Assembly: GCA_016705335.1 (NCBI GenBank)
Contig: JADIYN010000014.1
Coordinates: forward strand, 62,001-126,000
From: Draconibacterium sp.
GTDB lineage: Bacteria; Bacteroidota; Bacteroidia; Bacteroidales; Prolixibacteraceae
Length of the DNA stretch: 64,000 nt
Direction: 5' to 3'
The notes under the pieces were generated by a model, which was given only the letters and a program-made list of their open reading frames with translations, had not been told where the DNA came from and did not search any database. The position numbers and the translations under genes were made by a program. How positions within the stretch are numbered: the first letter of the stretch is position 1; the number at the start of each line of letters is the position of its first letter. Shown in pieces: positions 28,627 to 38,712 of this stretch.

Positions 28627-29890
28627 ATGTCACTGAGAAACAATATTCTTGACCTTCGAAAAAGGAAAAAGGAAGTTCAAATGGGTGGTGGTGAAAAAGC
28701 CATGGAAATGCAGGCGAAAATGGGGAAACTCACTGCTCGCGAACGTATTCTCGCCCTTCTTGATAAAAACTCATTCCACGAATACGATTTGTTTGTGGAG
28801 CACAGTGCAAAAGATTTCGGAATGGAATCAAAGGTACTTCATGGCGATGGTGTTATCATTGGAACCGGGACAATCAAATCGAAACCTGTTTGTATTTTTG
28901 CACAGGATTTCACTGTTGCCGGTGGTTCACTGGGATTAATGCATGCCCGTAAAATCACAAAAATAATGGATCATGCCCTGAAAATGAGGGTTCCGCTAAT
29001 TGGTATTAACGATTCAGGGGGCGCACGTATCCAGGAAGGTGTAAATTCACTGGCAGGTTATGGTGAGATATTTTTCCGTAACACATTGGCTTCAGGTGTT
29101 ATTCCTCAAATTTCGGTAATTCTGGGACCTTGCGCAGGTGGTGCAGTTTATTCTCCTGCATTAACCGATTTTGTTTTTGTTGTAGAAAATATTTCAAAAA
29201 TGTTTATTACAGGGCCAAGTGTTATTAAATCGGTACTGGGTGAAGAAATTTCGATGGAAGAACTTGGGGGTGCACGTGTTCATGCTGAAATTACAGGAAA
29301 TGCGCACTTCTTTGCAAAAACCGAATTGGAATGTTTTGAACAGATAAAAACACTCATCAGCTACATTCCGCGTAGTAACGCGAAAAAAGCTCTGGCATAT
29401 CCTGCAAAACCACCAGTTAAAGGAAGAAAGATTGAAGACATCGTTCCGCTCGATCCACGTATTCCGTATGATATGCGCGATATAATTAAGACAATTACAG
29501 ATTAGCGAAGCAACTGTTCCTAAAGTGACAGTTATTTTAAGAAAAGCTTATGGTGGCGGTTATATTGCTATGAACTCCCGCCATTTACGTGCCGACTTTG
29601 TGTTTGCCTGGCCAACTGCCGAAATTGCTGTTATGGGACCTGAAGGCGCTGCGAATATCGTTTTCCGCAAAGAAATTGCTGAAGCTGAAAATCCTGATGA
29701 AATGCGAAAACAAAAAATACAGGAATACAAGGAAAAATTCGCAAACCCATATGTGGCAGCCGCACAGGGTTATATCGATGAAGTTATCGAACCAAAAGAT
29801 ACACGTGCAAGAATTCTTCATGCTTTACAGGTTTCGGAAAATAAAAGTGTTTTCCTTCCAAATAAAAAACATGGAATTCCACCATTTTAA
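28627..29890 (+). pseudogene. Biotin-dependent acyl-CoA carboxyltransferase (PccB/MmdA type) with internal deletion
   Basis: Carboxyl-transfer subunit acting on propionyl- or methylmalonyl-CoA. The N-terminal domain is normal (KLTARERILALLD, INDSGGARIQEGVNSLAGYG, LGPCAGGAVYSPALTDF, FITGPSVIKSVLGEE). At 29500 the chain passes from PYDMRDIIKTITD to a stop. Eight bases on, in another frame, SEATVPKVTVILRKAYGGGY begins, a segment normally about 95 residues further along. So roughly 290 bases, including the start of the second crotonase-like domain, are missing at a TAGC junction. The tail (AMNSRHLRADFVFAWPTAEI) is intact. Either a real deletion or a misassembly; expected length is about 515 aa. 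Confidence 0.82.
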
Positions 29891-29907
29891 CCAATTAAGT
29901 TTCATAT

Positions 29908-30234
29908 ATGTCTGAAAAAAGAGAAATGAAAGAATTGATCATTCAGGGAGCTGTTTATCAAACTACATTTACCCGAAAATTTGAACAACGGGTAAATTGG
30001 GAAGCTCCTGATGTGAATATGTTGTACTCATTTATACCGGGAACAATCATAGATATTTATGTAAAGCCCAAACAAAAATTGAAAGAAGGGGAGGTGATTT
30101 TGTTGCTTGAGGCAATGAAAATGCAAAATCAGGTTCGAATGCCTTTTGATGGGGAGATCGTAAAAATCAATGTTAAAAAGGATGAAGTAATTCCGAACCG
30201 GTATTTAATGGTAGAAATAAAACCAAAGAAATAG
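29908..30234 (+). CDS. Biotin/lipoyl carrier protein
   Basis: 108-aa protein ending in a biotinyl domain: SFIPGTIIDIYVKPKQKLKEG, the biotin site VILLLEAMKMQNQV with the modified Lys, and FDGEIVKINVKKDE. Together with the carboxyltransferase 17 bases upstream it would form part of an acyl-CoA carboxylase or decarboxylase. The biotin carboxylase subunit is not in the window. Confidence 0.9.
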   Translation: MSEKREMKELIIQGAVYQTTFTRKFEQRVNWEAPDVNMLYSFIPGTIIDIYVKPKQKLKEGEVILLLEAMKMQNQVRMPFDGEIVKINVKKDEVIPNRYLMVEIKPKK

Positions 30235-30256
30235 TAATCATTTTGCTGAATCATAG

Positions 30257-30287
30257 AAAACCGTGCATTGTTTTGTACGGTTTTTTT
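30257..30287 (+). terminator. Terminator after the biotin carrier gene
   Basis: AAAACCGTGCA and TGTACGGTTTT form a stem around TTGTTT, with a T-run of seven after it. It argues against any start for the next gene before about 30290. Confidence 0.8.
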
Positions 30288-30312
30288 ATTTTTACTGAAT
30301 AACTTACTTCAG

Positions 30313-33300
30313 GTGCAAACAAGAAAAATCATTAAACTGTTAATATTGCAGACAACCTTTTTGTTTTGTAGTATTTATGTTTTTGCCCAAAGCGACAATT
30401 TATGCCGAAAATCAACGGAAGGAACTGATTTCTGGTTTGGATTTATGGAAAGCCGGAATTACAACCCAAACCATTTTATTGAAATAACAGTTACTGCCAC
30501 CGAAACAACAACTTTTCAAATTAAAATAGGTAATTCAGAAACACCATTCAACGGAACTTTCACTGTTCTTGCGGATAGTTCAATTCAGGTTGAAATACCC
30601 TGGCAAACGGTTGAAACTATGGGTTCCGAAGAAATTCAGGATAAGGGAATTCATTTAATTGCTCAAAAACCTGTGAATGTTTATGCTTTGAACTGGGATC
30701 AGAATTCGGCGGATGTTGCTGTTATTTATCCAGTTGAATCGCTTGGTTATGAATATTTTGCCATGTGTTACAAACCCGATATTGATTTGGCAAACCCATT
30801 CACCGGAAATGGCAGGAACAGCGAATTTTTGATTGTTGCATCAATGGATGACACCAAAATAGAAATTACTCCTTCGAAAATCACAGATAAATTACATCCT
30901 AAAGATTCAACATTCATTGTTACACTAAATAAAGGGCAAGTTTATCAGGTGCAATCGGAAAACGAAGTGGGATCGAATAATTTCGGTCAGGGAGATTTAA
31001 CCGGAAGTCATGTTGTGGCCAACAAGCCTGTCGCATTTTATTCGGGAGCATTAAGTACAAGGATTCCTTTTGGGCAGTGTTGCTGGGATCATTTATACGA
31101 ACAGATTCCGCCGGTGCAAACATGGGGTCGCGAATATTTTACTGTTCCTCTAAAAACACGGCAACAAGACAGGTACCGGATTTTAGCTTCTGAAAATAAC
31201 ACGACTGTTCAAATAACCGGGCTCGAGCCTATTCATTTAAACAGAGGTCAATTTGAAGAATTTGTTTTTTTTCAGAATGAACCAAAGCGGATTTTTTCTG
31301 ATAAACCTATATTGGTCGCACAATTTAGCCAGTCGCGCGATGTTGATCCACTTTTTACCGGCGGAAACGGCGATCCGTTTATGATTATTTTGAGTTCGAC
31401 CAACCAAAAGAAAAACGATGTAACGTTTGTTACCTATGATTCCCCCGAAATAAATACCGACACAACCTACACGGGAATTGAAAAATATTACGTCAACATA
31501 ATTGCTTTAACAACTGAGGTTGAAAATATTAGGTTTAACGATAAATCAATTCAAAATGAATTTGTTCAGTTTCAGGGAACAAACTACTCATATACCCAAA
31601 AAGAAGTTGAATTTGGCGTTCATCACATTGAAAATACGAATAAAGATGATGGCTTTCTGGCTTATGTTTACGGTTTTGGCGGAGTTGAATCTTATGGTTA
31701 CGGCGTGGGTTTCAATCTTGATTTAGTCCTCGATCTGGGCGAAAATATCGAGTTTTTTAAAAACGATACTTTATTACTTTGTGGAGGTGATTCGTTGATT
31801 TTGGATGCCGGATCATATTTCGACAATTATTTGTGGAACACAGGCAAAAAAACAAGCAGAATAGTTGTAAGCCAGCCAGGTTTGTACTGGGTAAGAACCT
31901 CAACCATCGAGGGTTGTGAGTTGTTTGATTCAGTTTTTGTTTTTCCCAGTAAACCCCAAACTGATATTGGCGACCGCTTTGATGAAGGTTGCTCTCCATA
32001 TATTGTAAAACTGAATGGAAATGATGGATTTGAAAAATATCTCTGGCAAAATGAGGTTAACGATACTTTATCAACAAATCAAATAATCTCAGCAGATCAC
32101 ACCGGCGAATACAGGTTGACTGTTTTTGATGAATACCGATGTGCAGCTAGGGATACTTTTGGGTTGACTGTTTTTCCTGTCCCCGAAGTTGAAATTCAGG
32201 GTGAACATCTTATTTGTGGAATCGATATGGGGTGATTTTGAAATATATTATAGGTTGAAAACCATAGATAATTGCGAAACTACTGGCACGTTTAATGTCA
32301 GGTTTCACCCTCAGCCAGTTTCAGAATTTGTTTTCGGGGACGATGCAAAATGCGAAGGCTATAGTAAAGTACTCGTATTTACAGGTTCTTCAACAGACAG
32401 CGCTTACTTTGACTGGGATCTTGATGGCTGCCAGTTTGTTGATACATTAGATTCTCAAAAACATATTTATAATATTTCGGTTGGGGCATTTTTGCAAAGT
32501 TCACCACAAATTTCTCTGACAATCAACGATAATGGTTGTGTCAGTAATACTTTTTCCGAAATTCTGGGCGCAAAACCAAACTTTTTGATGGATGCCAGCC
32601 AAACCAGAGGTTGCGATTCGTTATCTGTAAATTTCACAAGCGAATTGTTAACTCCTGATATTGTTGATTTTGCCTGGACTTTTGACGATACCGAAGTTGT
32701 AAATCAACAAAATGTTACAAGGAACTTTCCGGAAACAGGCTTTTACAAGGTCAATCTTACCATTACAAATCCTGTTACACAATGTACTAACGGTTTTACA
32801 ATCGACAGTATGATTATGGTTTTTCCAACTCCGGTTGCCCAAATTTCGGCAGATCCGAATTTATGCTACCCCGATTCTGCATTGCTGGTTTACACAAATC
32901 ATATCGATTCATCGTTTTATATCTGGGAATTCAATAATAACATGTACTCCGGATTCGAATACGATTCGATTACAATGATTTTGGATAATCCGTTCGAGAA
33001 TGTTAAACTCACTGTAAATGAATATGGTTGCAGCAGTTTGCCGGTTGAAATGCAACTAAAAAGAAAGCCAAACTTCGATTTTTACACTGAAAGTGAAGAA
33101 GGTTGCCAGCCTTTTACTTTTGAGGTTTTTGCCGAGACCAATGACAACTCAGTTGATTTTACGTGGGTTGCTGATAGTTTACCTTATCCAACCGGCATCT
33201 CAAATTTGGTATTTCTACCCGACACAGGCAAATTCGATATATCGTTAATAGCATATTCAAATGAAACTGGCTGCCTGGATACATTGATAAAACCTGATTG

Positions 33301-33844
33301 GATTTGGGTGCACAGAAATCCGTATGCGAAATTTGAAGTCGATTATAAAGTTGCACTGATTGATAACGCAGAAATTTCTTTTATAAATTATTCCGAAAGG
33401 GCTCAGAATTATTTTTGGGATTTTGGCGACAGTTTAACTTCAATTGAATTCGAACCACGGCATACTTACACCGAATTGGGTGATTACTATGTAAGTTTGC
33501 TGGTAGAATCAGTTTATGGTTGCACCGATACCATCAGAATGGAGATAAAAATTATCCCGTCATCGGTTTATTCGCCAAATGCATTTCGTCCGGAAAGCAA
33601 CATTTCGGAAAACCGAACATTTATGCCGGTTGGAGCCGGTGTCGATGATTCGCGTTTTAACCTGAAAATTTTTAATCGGTGGGGCGAACAGGTTTTTGAA
33701 TCGCATTCAATATTTAATACATGGAACGGAACAGTTAAAAACGGAGAAATCGCACCTGTGGGGAATTACGTTTGGATAGCTAAATATTTTGATATACAAG
33801 GTCTTGAACACAATGAAAAAGGACAGGTTTTACTGATTCGATAA
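30313..33844 (+). CDS. T9SS-exported surface protein with IgGFc-binding-like and PKD domains (frameshifted)
   Basis: Roughly 1175-residue secreted protein. The best start is a GTG that gives a clean signal peptide (LLILQTTFLFCSIYVFAQ). The N-terminal half (STEGTDFWFGFMESRNY, PVNVYALNWDQNSADVAVIYP) resembles IgGFc-binding N-terminal domains. Ig-like and PKD modules follow (DAGSYFDNYLWNTGKKTS; WDFGDSLTSIEFEPRHTYTE). The end SPNAFRPESNISENR, FKIFNRWGEQ-like LKIFNRWGEQVFESH and APVGNYVWIAKY is a type B (gliding-motility) sorting domain. The frame breaks at 32225-32235, where dropping one G joins the parts. Function is unknown; an adhesin is plausible. Confidence 0.82.
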
Positions 33845-33879
33845 AAATTTGAGGTGTTAAATTTTCGGGTTTTAAAAAA

Positions 33880-34446
33880 ATGAAAGATACCATCAGAACA
33901 TTTATTGCCATAAAAATTAAGGCTGAGAAGAAACTGCTCGATTTGAATGGAGATTTTAAAAAGTCTCTTGCCGGAGAAGAAATCAGATGGGTGGATATTG
34001 ATAATCTGCACATAACGCTTCGTTTTCTTGGTGAAACCAATCAAATTCAGGCGGTTGAAATAGTTAAAATACTTGAACTGATTTCAAAACAATTCCAACC
34101 TTTTCAATTTAAACTGAAAGGTATTTCAGTTTTTAAAAAAAGTAACAGACCGAATGTACTTTTCGCACAAATAGAAAATGATTTGGTATTGAAACAACTG
34201 GCATTGGAAATTAATGAAATGATTAAACCCCTTGATTTCACGCCTGTGGAAAACATATATAATCCACATTTAACTTTAGCTCGAATTAAATATATTCAAA
34301 ACAAAGATGATTTTAATTCACAGGTAAACAGGTTCAGTAATTCTGAAATTCAGACGGTTATAGTTTCTGAAATAATATTTTACCAGAGTATTTTAGGTAC
34401 AGAAGGACCAACTTACAAAGCAATAAAAATTATAAATCTTAATTAA
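33880..34446 (+). CDS. thpR: RNA 2',3'-cyclic phosphodiesterase
   Basis: 188-aa member of the 2H phosphoesterase (2'-5' RNA ligase) family. The two HxTL/HxT motifs are HITLRFLGE (about residue 47) and HLTLARIK (about residue 128). FIAIKIKAEKKL at the start is typical. Intact. It precedes a small monooxygenase-like gene with no gap. Confidence 0.9.
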   Translation: MKDTIRTFIAIKIKAEKKLLDLNGDFKKSLAGEEIRWVDIDNLHITLRFLGETNQIQAVEIVKILELISKQFQPFQFKLKGISVFKKSNRPNVLFAQIENDLVLKQLALEINEMIKPLDFTPVENIYNPHLTLARIKYIQNKDDFNSQVNRFSNSEIQTVIVSEIIFYQSILGTEGPTYKAIKIINLN

Positions 34447-34769
34447 ATGGATACGTTAGCAAAAACGCCACAACCACCATATTACGCGGTAATTTTCACT
34501 TCTACAAGAACAAATATCGAAAATGGTTATGCCGAAATGGCAACAGAAATGGAAAAACTTGTGAAAGTTCAACCTGGCTTTTGGGTTTAGAATCGGCAAG
34601 GGAAAACATTGGAATTACAATTTCTTACTGGAAGGATTTGGAATCAATTAAAAACTGGAAAGAAAATACTGCCCATGCAATAGCCCGCGAAAATGGCCGG
34701 CATATGTGGTATGAAAATTTTAAAGTACGGATTGCAAAAGTCGAGCGCGATTATGGTTTTGAAAAATAA
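34447..34769 (+). CDS. Antibiotic biosynthesis monooxygenase (ABM) domain protein (frameshifted)
   Basis: Dimeric alpha-beta barrel protein of about 107 aa. It starts one base after the thpR stop with MDTLAKTPQPPYYAVIFTSTR. The frame breaks near 34578: one more T changes GFWV-stop to GFLGLESARENIGITISYW, the normal ABM core. The C-terminal half (IKNWKENTAHAIARENG) is typical. Substrate unknown. Confidence 0.85.
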
Positions 34770-34772
34770 GAA

Positions 34773-36188
34773 TTATTTCCCTTTTGCTTTCATGCTGACC
34801 ATAATTGTGTAAATCATTATTTTGAAATCGATGTATAACGAAATGTTTTTCAGATACATCATATCATAAGGCAATCTTTCCAGCATTTCATCAACATCCG
34901 AAGCATAACCGTAACGAACTTGCCCCCAGGAAGTAATTCCGGGGCGAAGTTTATGAAGGTGTGTATAATGTGGAGCCTTTTTTACAATCTGGTCGATATA
35001 ATATTGTCTTTCAGGGCGCGGCCCAACCAACGACATATCGCCAATTATCACATTATAAAATTGCGGGATTTCATCGAGGTGCGTTTTTCGCATAAACCTG
35101 CCTATTTTTGTTATTCGCTCGTCATTTATTGAAGATAGGGCAGGGGTTCCGTTTTCTGCTCCACTATACATGCTGCGCAGTTTGTAAATATTAAATGGTT
35201 TACCAAATCGTCCCACCCGTTCCTGTTTGTATAAAACCGGACCTTTTGATGTTGTTTTTATAATTATGGCGAGAGTTACAAAAACCGGAAATAAGATTAT
35301 GGATGCAATCAGCGAAAGAAAAACATCCAAAAGCCGTTTTGTGTTTTCCTGCCAGCCGGGCATCAAACCGTTTGATATTTTTATCAGCGGGCTACCATAA
35401 ATGGTGTTTGTTTTTACCATTCCTGATAGAAAGTCGTATAAATCGGGAATTCCCCAAATGGTTACCTGCCGGTTTTCAATAATGGTAAGTATTTCGCTTA
35501 ACCGCTTGTGTTCAACAGTTTCTATAGCTATTATAACTTCTTCGATTTTGTTGTTTTTTATCACATCCAGCAGTTCCGAAAATTCTCCGAGTTTTGGAAT
35601 GTAATTGCTCAATAAAGCATCGTTATTGTTTTCAAGACCAACAAAGCCAACAAATTTATTTCCTGCAGGATATTTTTGGCTGTTCATATCATTAAAAACA
35701 TTCAAAGCTTTTTCGTTGCTCCCGATAATCAAAGTGTTAAATCCAATTTTCCGTTTATGGATTTTATGGATAGTTTGAGTTGTAATAATTAGCCTGAAAA
35801 AGTAAGTTATCAGAAAATGCAGTAAAAACAATGTGAAAAACAGCTGGTAATAATTTTTGTATGAATTGATAAAGTCGTCGAGAATTAATGTGAAAAATAT
35901 AACCACAACACCGGCAAGTGTGGTAGTAAAAGTTTGGCCTAATTCAATCAAACGCGACCGACGGAAAATGTTTTTATAAAAACCTGTGATGTAATAAATG
36001 GTAATCCAGAAAATGGGTATAAAAACAAGCCCAAGAAAAAAACGGGTATTAAATTCAACAGGAATATCGATTCCAAAACGCTGGGGTTCTATTATGGTTT
36101 TTCGGTATACAAAAAATACGACCCAACTAACTGCGGCGGCTAAAATATCGAAAAACAAGTATTTAACAACTTGCAAGGGTCTATTCAT
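34773..36188 (-). CDS. Polyprenyl-phosphate sugar phosphotransferase (exopolysaccharide initiation)
   Basis: 471-aa membrane enzyme that loads the first sugar phosphate onto undecaprenyl phosphate. Four N-terminal helices and a CoA-binding-like domain (NTLIIGSNEKALNVFNDMN) precede a fifth helix and the catalytic domain: KRLLDVFLSLIASIILFPVF, KGPVLYKQERVGRFGKPF, KLRSM, KTHLDEIPQFYNVIIGDMSL and VGPRPERQYY. Sugar specificity is not readable. Convergent with the ABM gene, three bases apart. Confidence 0.92.
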   Translation of the reverse strand: MNRPLQVVKYLFFDILAAAVSWVVFFVYRKTIIEPQRFGIDIPVEFNTRFFLGLVFIPIFWITIYYITGFYKNIFRRSRLIELGQTFTTTLAGVVVIFFTLILDDFINSYKNYYQLFFTLFLLHFLITYFFRLIITTQTIHKIHKRKIGFNTLIIGSNEKALNVFNDMNSQKYPAGNKFVGFVGLENNNDALLSNYIPKLGEFSELLDVIKNNKIEEVIIAIETVEHKRLSEILTIIENRQVTIWGIPDLYDFLSGMVKTNTIYGSPLIKISNGLMPGWQENTKRLLDVFLSLIASIILFPVFVTLAIIIKTTSKGPVLYKQERVGRFGKPFNIYKLRSMYSGAENGTPALSSINDERITKIGRFMRKTHLDEIPQFYNVIIGDMSLVGPRPERQYYIDQIVKKAPHYTHLHKLRPGITSWGQVRYGYASDVDEMLERLPYDMMYLKNISLYIDFKIMIYTIMVSMKAKGK

Positions 36189-36288
36189 ATTTCATATTAA
36201 AGTTAAGTTCAGTTCAATAAAGTATAGTCGTTTACATGAACGGTTTCAGGTAAAAAATATTGCGCCAAAAGTAATTTAGATTGAATAT

Positions 36289-37155
36289 TTATTGAGCAAA
36301 AAACTGGGTAATTTTTTTGTTGATTTTTTGTACAAGATTCATCGCGATTAAATAGTCTTCAATGCAACTTTTTTTCTTCGTCTTATTTTGAATTGTTTCG
36401 ATAAAATAATCGAATTCATTGCTATTTGAATATGCCGATAAGTCAATTGGAATATTATTACAAATAGAAGTGTCACGCGTAAAATTCATGTTTATAAATT
36501 GGTTTCGCGAAAAAACCCTGATTTTGAACTCTTCAAGCGATTCAAGTGATCCATAACTTATATTAACAACCGAAGCATCTCCAAATTCGAGCCTCACATT
36601 TGTAAAGTCCGATTGGTTTGTGTTTGAATTGAAAGTTACAGCGCCCACTTTTTTGGGGCTGATTCCAGTTAATTCAATCAACATTAAAATTATAGGATAC
36701 AGAAGGTTTTCGTTGTTGTTAATTTTTGTAAAATCCAATATATCTACATAAACCGGAGATAAAATATTGTTATTCAACCACTGGATTGCCGGTTTGAAAA
36801 ATAATGGATTGCTAACTTGTACCACCGAACCCGATTCGTTGGTAAGTTTTACAATTTGTGTGCATTCGTCGATTGTGAGATCCAAATAACCCGCCATAAA
36901 TACATGTTTCGATTTTTTGACGATCTCCGTAAGTACTTTGAATGGCATCAACGGCGAATTATCCATTATTATAAGGTCTGCCCGTTCAATCAATTCAACC
37001 CGGTTAAATTCAGGTATCGAAAAATGAAAACTGTTCATTTGGGCAGTGGCGCCAACTGATGTTTTGCCGATTACATTTATATTTTTGTTTTCTCTGAAAC
37101 TTTTTACAAAAGGTTCAAGAATTTCTGTGTTTCCGATCAATCCAACGTTTAGCAT
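36289..37155 (-). CDS. Gfo/Idh/MocA-like oxidoreductase (divergent)
   Basis: 288-aa protein with an N-terminal Rossmann-like segment MLNVGLIGNTEILEPFVKSF and an ADLIIMDNSPLMPFKVL / KHVFMAGYLDLTIDECTQIV pattern typical of the Gfo/Idh/MocA fold. The glycine-rich loop is reduced (GLIGNTE) and the usual EKP motif reads AGYLD, so it may bind cofactor poorly or serve as a non-catalytic relative. It is upstream of the sugar transferase on the same strand. The assignment is at fold level only. Confidence 0.6.
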   Translation of the reverse strand: MLNVGLIGNTEILEPFVKSFRENKNINVIGKTSVGATAQMNSFHFSIPEFNRVELIERADLIIMDNSPLMPFKVLTEIVKKSKHVFMAGYLDLTIDECTQIVKLTNESGSVVQVSNPLFFKPAIQWLNNNILSPVYVDILDFTKINNNENLLYPIILMLIELTGISPKKVGAVTFNSNTNQSDFTNVRLEFGDASVVNISYGSLESLEEFKIRVFSRNQFINMNFTRDTSICNNIPIDLSAYSNSNEFDYFIETIQNKTKKKSCIEDYLIAMNLVQKINKKITQFFAQ

Positions 37156-37313
37156 AACATGCTTCTTTTATGGTAATTGCACAAATATAGAAATCGGTAT
37201 CGTTCCTATTGTTTATCCGGCTTATATTTTATCAACGTTTATTGTTAATATTGAATCAGGAATTGAACTGAAAAAATGTTTTTTGGGTTAATTTTGCACA
37301 ATATTATTGAAGA

Positions 37314-37958
37314 ATGGGTATGATTGAAAATCCCCGCCACCAGGGGATGCGCAAAAGACTGGTGGAAGGTTTAAAAATAAAAGGAATCCGAAACGAAAAG
37401 GTGCTCGATGCCATTGGGAAAGTTCCGCGGCATTTATTTATGGAGAGCACATTTATTCAGTTTGCCTATAAAGATCAGGCGTTTCCCATTGGAGCCGGAC
37501 AAACTATTTCTCAGCCTTTTACTGTGGCCATGCAAACTCAGTTGTTGCAAATCGAAAAGGGAGAAAAGGTTTTGGAAGTTGGAACCGGCTCAGGTTATCA
37601 GGCTGCAGTTTTACTTGAAATGGGTGCAAAAGTCTTTACTATCGAACGGCAAAAAGAACTTTATACAAAAGTTCATAAATTTCTTCCTGAAATCGGTTAT
37701 AATCCTGCCTGTTTTTTTGGCGATGGATACAAAGGCCTTCCCAATTTTGCCCCTTTCGATAAAATAATTGTAACAGCTGGAGCCACTTATATTCCTGAAG
37801 ATTTGAAGAAACAACTTGCCGTTAATGGCAGAATGGTAATTCCGGTGGGCAACGAACAACGACAGGAAATGAATGTTATTACACGAGTCTCCGAAGATGA
37901 ATTCAAAAGCGAAAAACATGGCGATTTTGTATTTGTTCCGTTATTAAAGGGACAGTAA
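37314..37958 (+). CDS. pcm: Protein-L-isoaspartate O-methyltransferase
   Basis: SAM-dependent repair enzyme for damaged aspartyl residues, 214 aa. PRHLFM, the PIGAGQTISQPFTVAMQTQL signature, VLEVGTGSGYQAAVL (SAM motif I) and DKIIVTAGATYIPEDLKKQL are all present. Intact. A metallo-hydrolase gene follows after 10 bases. Confidence 0.95.
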   Translation: MGMIENPRHQGMRKRLVEGLKIKGIRNEKVLDAIGKVPRHLFMESTFIQFAYKDQAFPIGAGQTISQPFTVAMQTQLLQIEKGEKVLEVGTGSGYQAAVLLEMGAKVFTIERQKELYTKVHKFLPEIGYNPACFFGDGYKGLPNFAPFDKIIVTAGATYIPEDLKKQLAVNGRMVIPVGNEQRQEMNVITRVSEDEFKSEKHGDFVFVPLLKGQ

Positions 37959-37968
37959 ATTTCTGATT

Positions 37969-38607
37969 ATGATTAAAGTAGAAAAGTTTGTGGTTAATCC
38001 ACTAGGCGAAAATAGTTATATTATCTCCGACGAAACTGGCGAATGTATTTTTGTCGATCCCGGTTTTTTTTATGAAGAAGAGCACGAGGAAGTAAGGGAA
38101 TACTTGAAGATCAATAATCTTACTCCGCTAAAAATTACAAATACACATTGTCATTTCGATCATATTATGGGAGTTGAATTTGTTCGGAATGAGTTTAATA
38201 TACCATTTTTTGCTCATCCCGATGATGCTTTTTGGATTGAAAAAGCTATTGATCAGGGTAAAATGTTTGGTTTCGAAATGGAACATGTTGCGCCTGCAGA
38301 TGCATTCTTGGCGGAAAATGATTTTGTTGAATTTGGGAATACTAAACTGAAAATTATTCACGTTCCGGGTCATTCTCCGGGTCATGTGGTTTTTTACAGC
38401 GAATCCTATAAAAAACTGATTGCAGGTGATGTCCTTTTTTATGGAAGTATTGGTCGTACTGATTTACCCGGTGGAGATTACGAAACTTTGATTTCAAACA
38501 TTAAAAACAAACTGTTTGACTTACCTGATGACACAGTTGTTTATAGTGGCCATGGTCCTGAAACAACAATTGGGTTTGAAAAAAGGACAAATCCGTTTTT
38601 GACTTAA
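37969..38607 (+). CDS. MBL-fold metallo-hydrolase (glyoxalase II-like)
   Basis: 212-aa hydrolase with the zinc motif THCHFDHIMG, a further His in HVPGHSPGHVVFY, Asp in LIAGDVLFYGSIGRTDLPGG and His in VVYSGHGPETTIG. Related proteins hydrolyse thioesters, but the substrate is not defined. It follows pcm in the same direction. Confidence 0.9.
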   Translation: MIKVEKFVVNPLGENSYIISDETGECIFVDPGFFYEEEHEEVREYLKINNLTPLKITNTHCHFDHIMGVEFVRNEFNIPFFAHPDDAFWIEKAIDQGKMFGFEMEHVAPADAFLAENDFVEFGNTKLKIIHVPGHSPGHVVFYSESYKKLIAGDVLFYGSIGRTDLPGGDYETLISNIKNKLFDLPDDTVVYSGHGPETTIGFEKRTNPFLT

Positions 38608-38639
38608 TTAACGTTTCCAATTACAATAACTTTTATAGT

Positions 38640-38677
38640 GTGGTTTAAAATCATTTTTTCAAACCACTCGGTTTTTT
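38640..38677 (+). terminator. Terminator-like hairpin before gcvP
   Basis: GTGGTTT and AAACCAC pair around a 14-base loop, followed by TCGGTTTTTT. Weak stem. Confidence 0.5.
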
Positions 38678-38712
38678 AATATTGCAAATAATTTCAAAAA
38701 CAAAATATAACT

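Noticed and set aside
30268..30312. Earlier TTG start for the T9SS PKD protein
   Set aside because: It lies inside the terminator of the preceding gene; the GTG at 30313 gives a better signal peptide.
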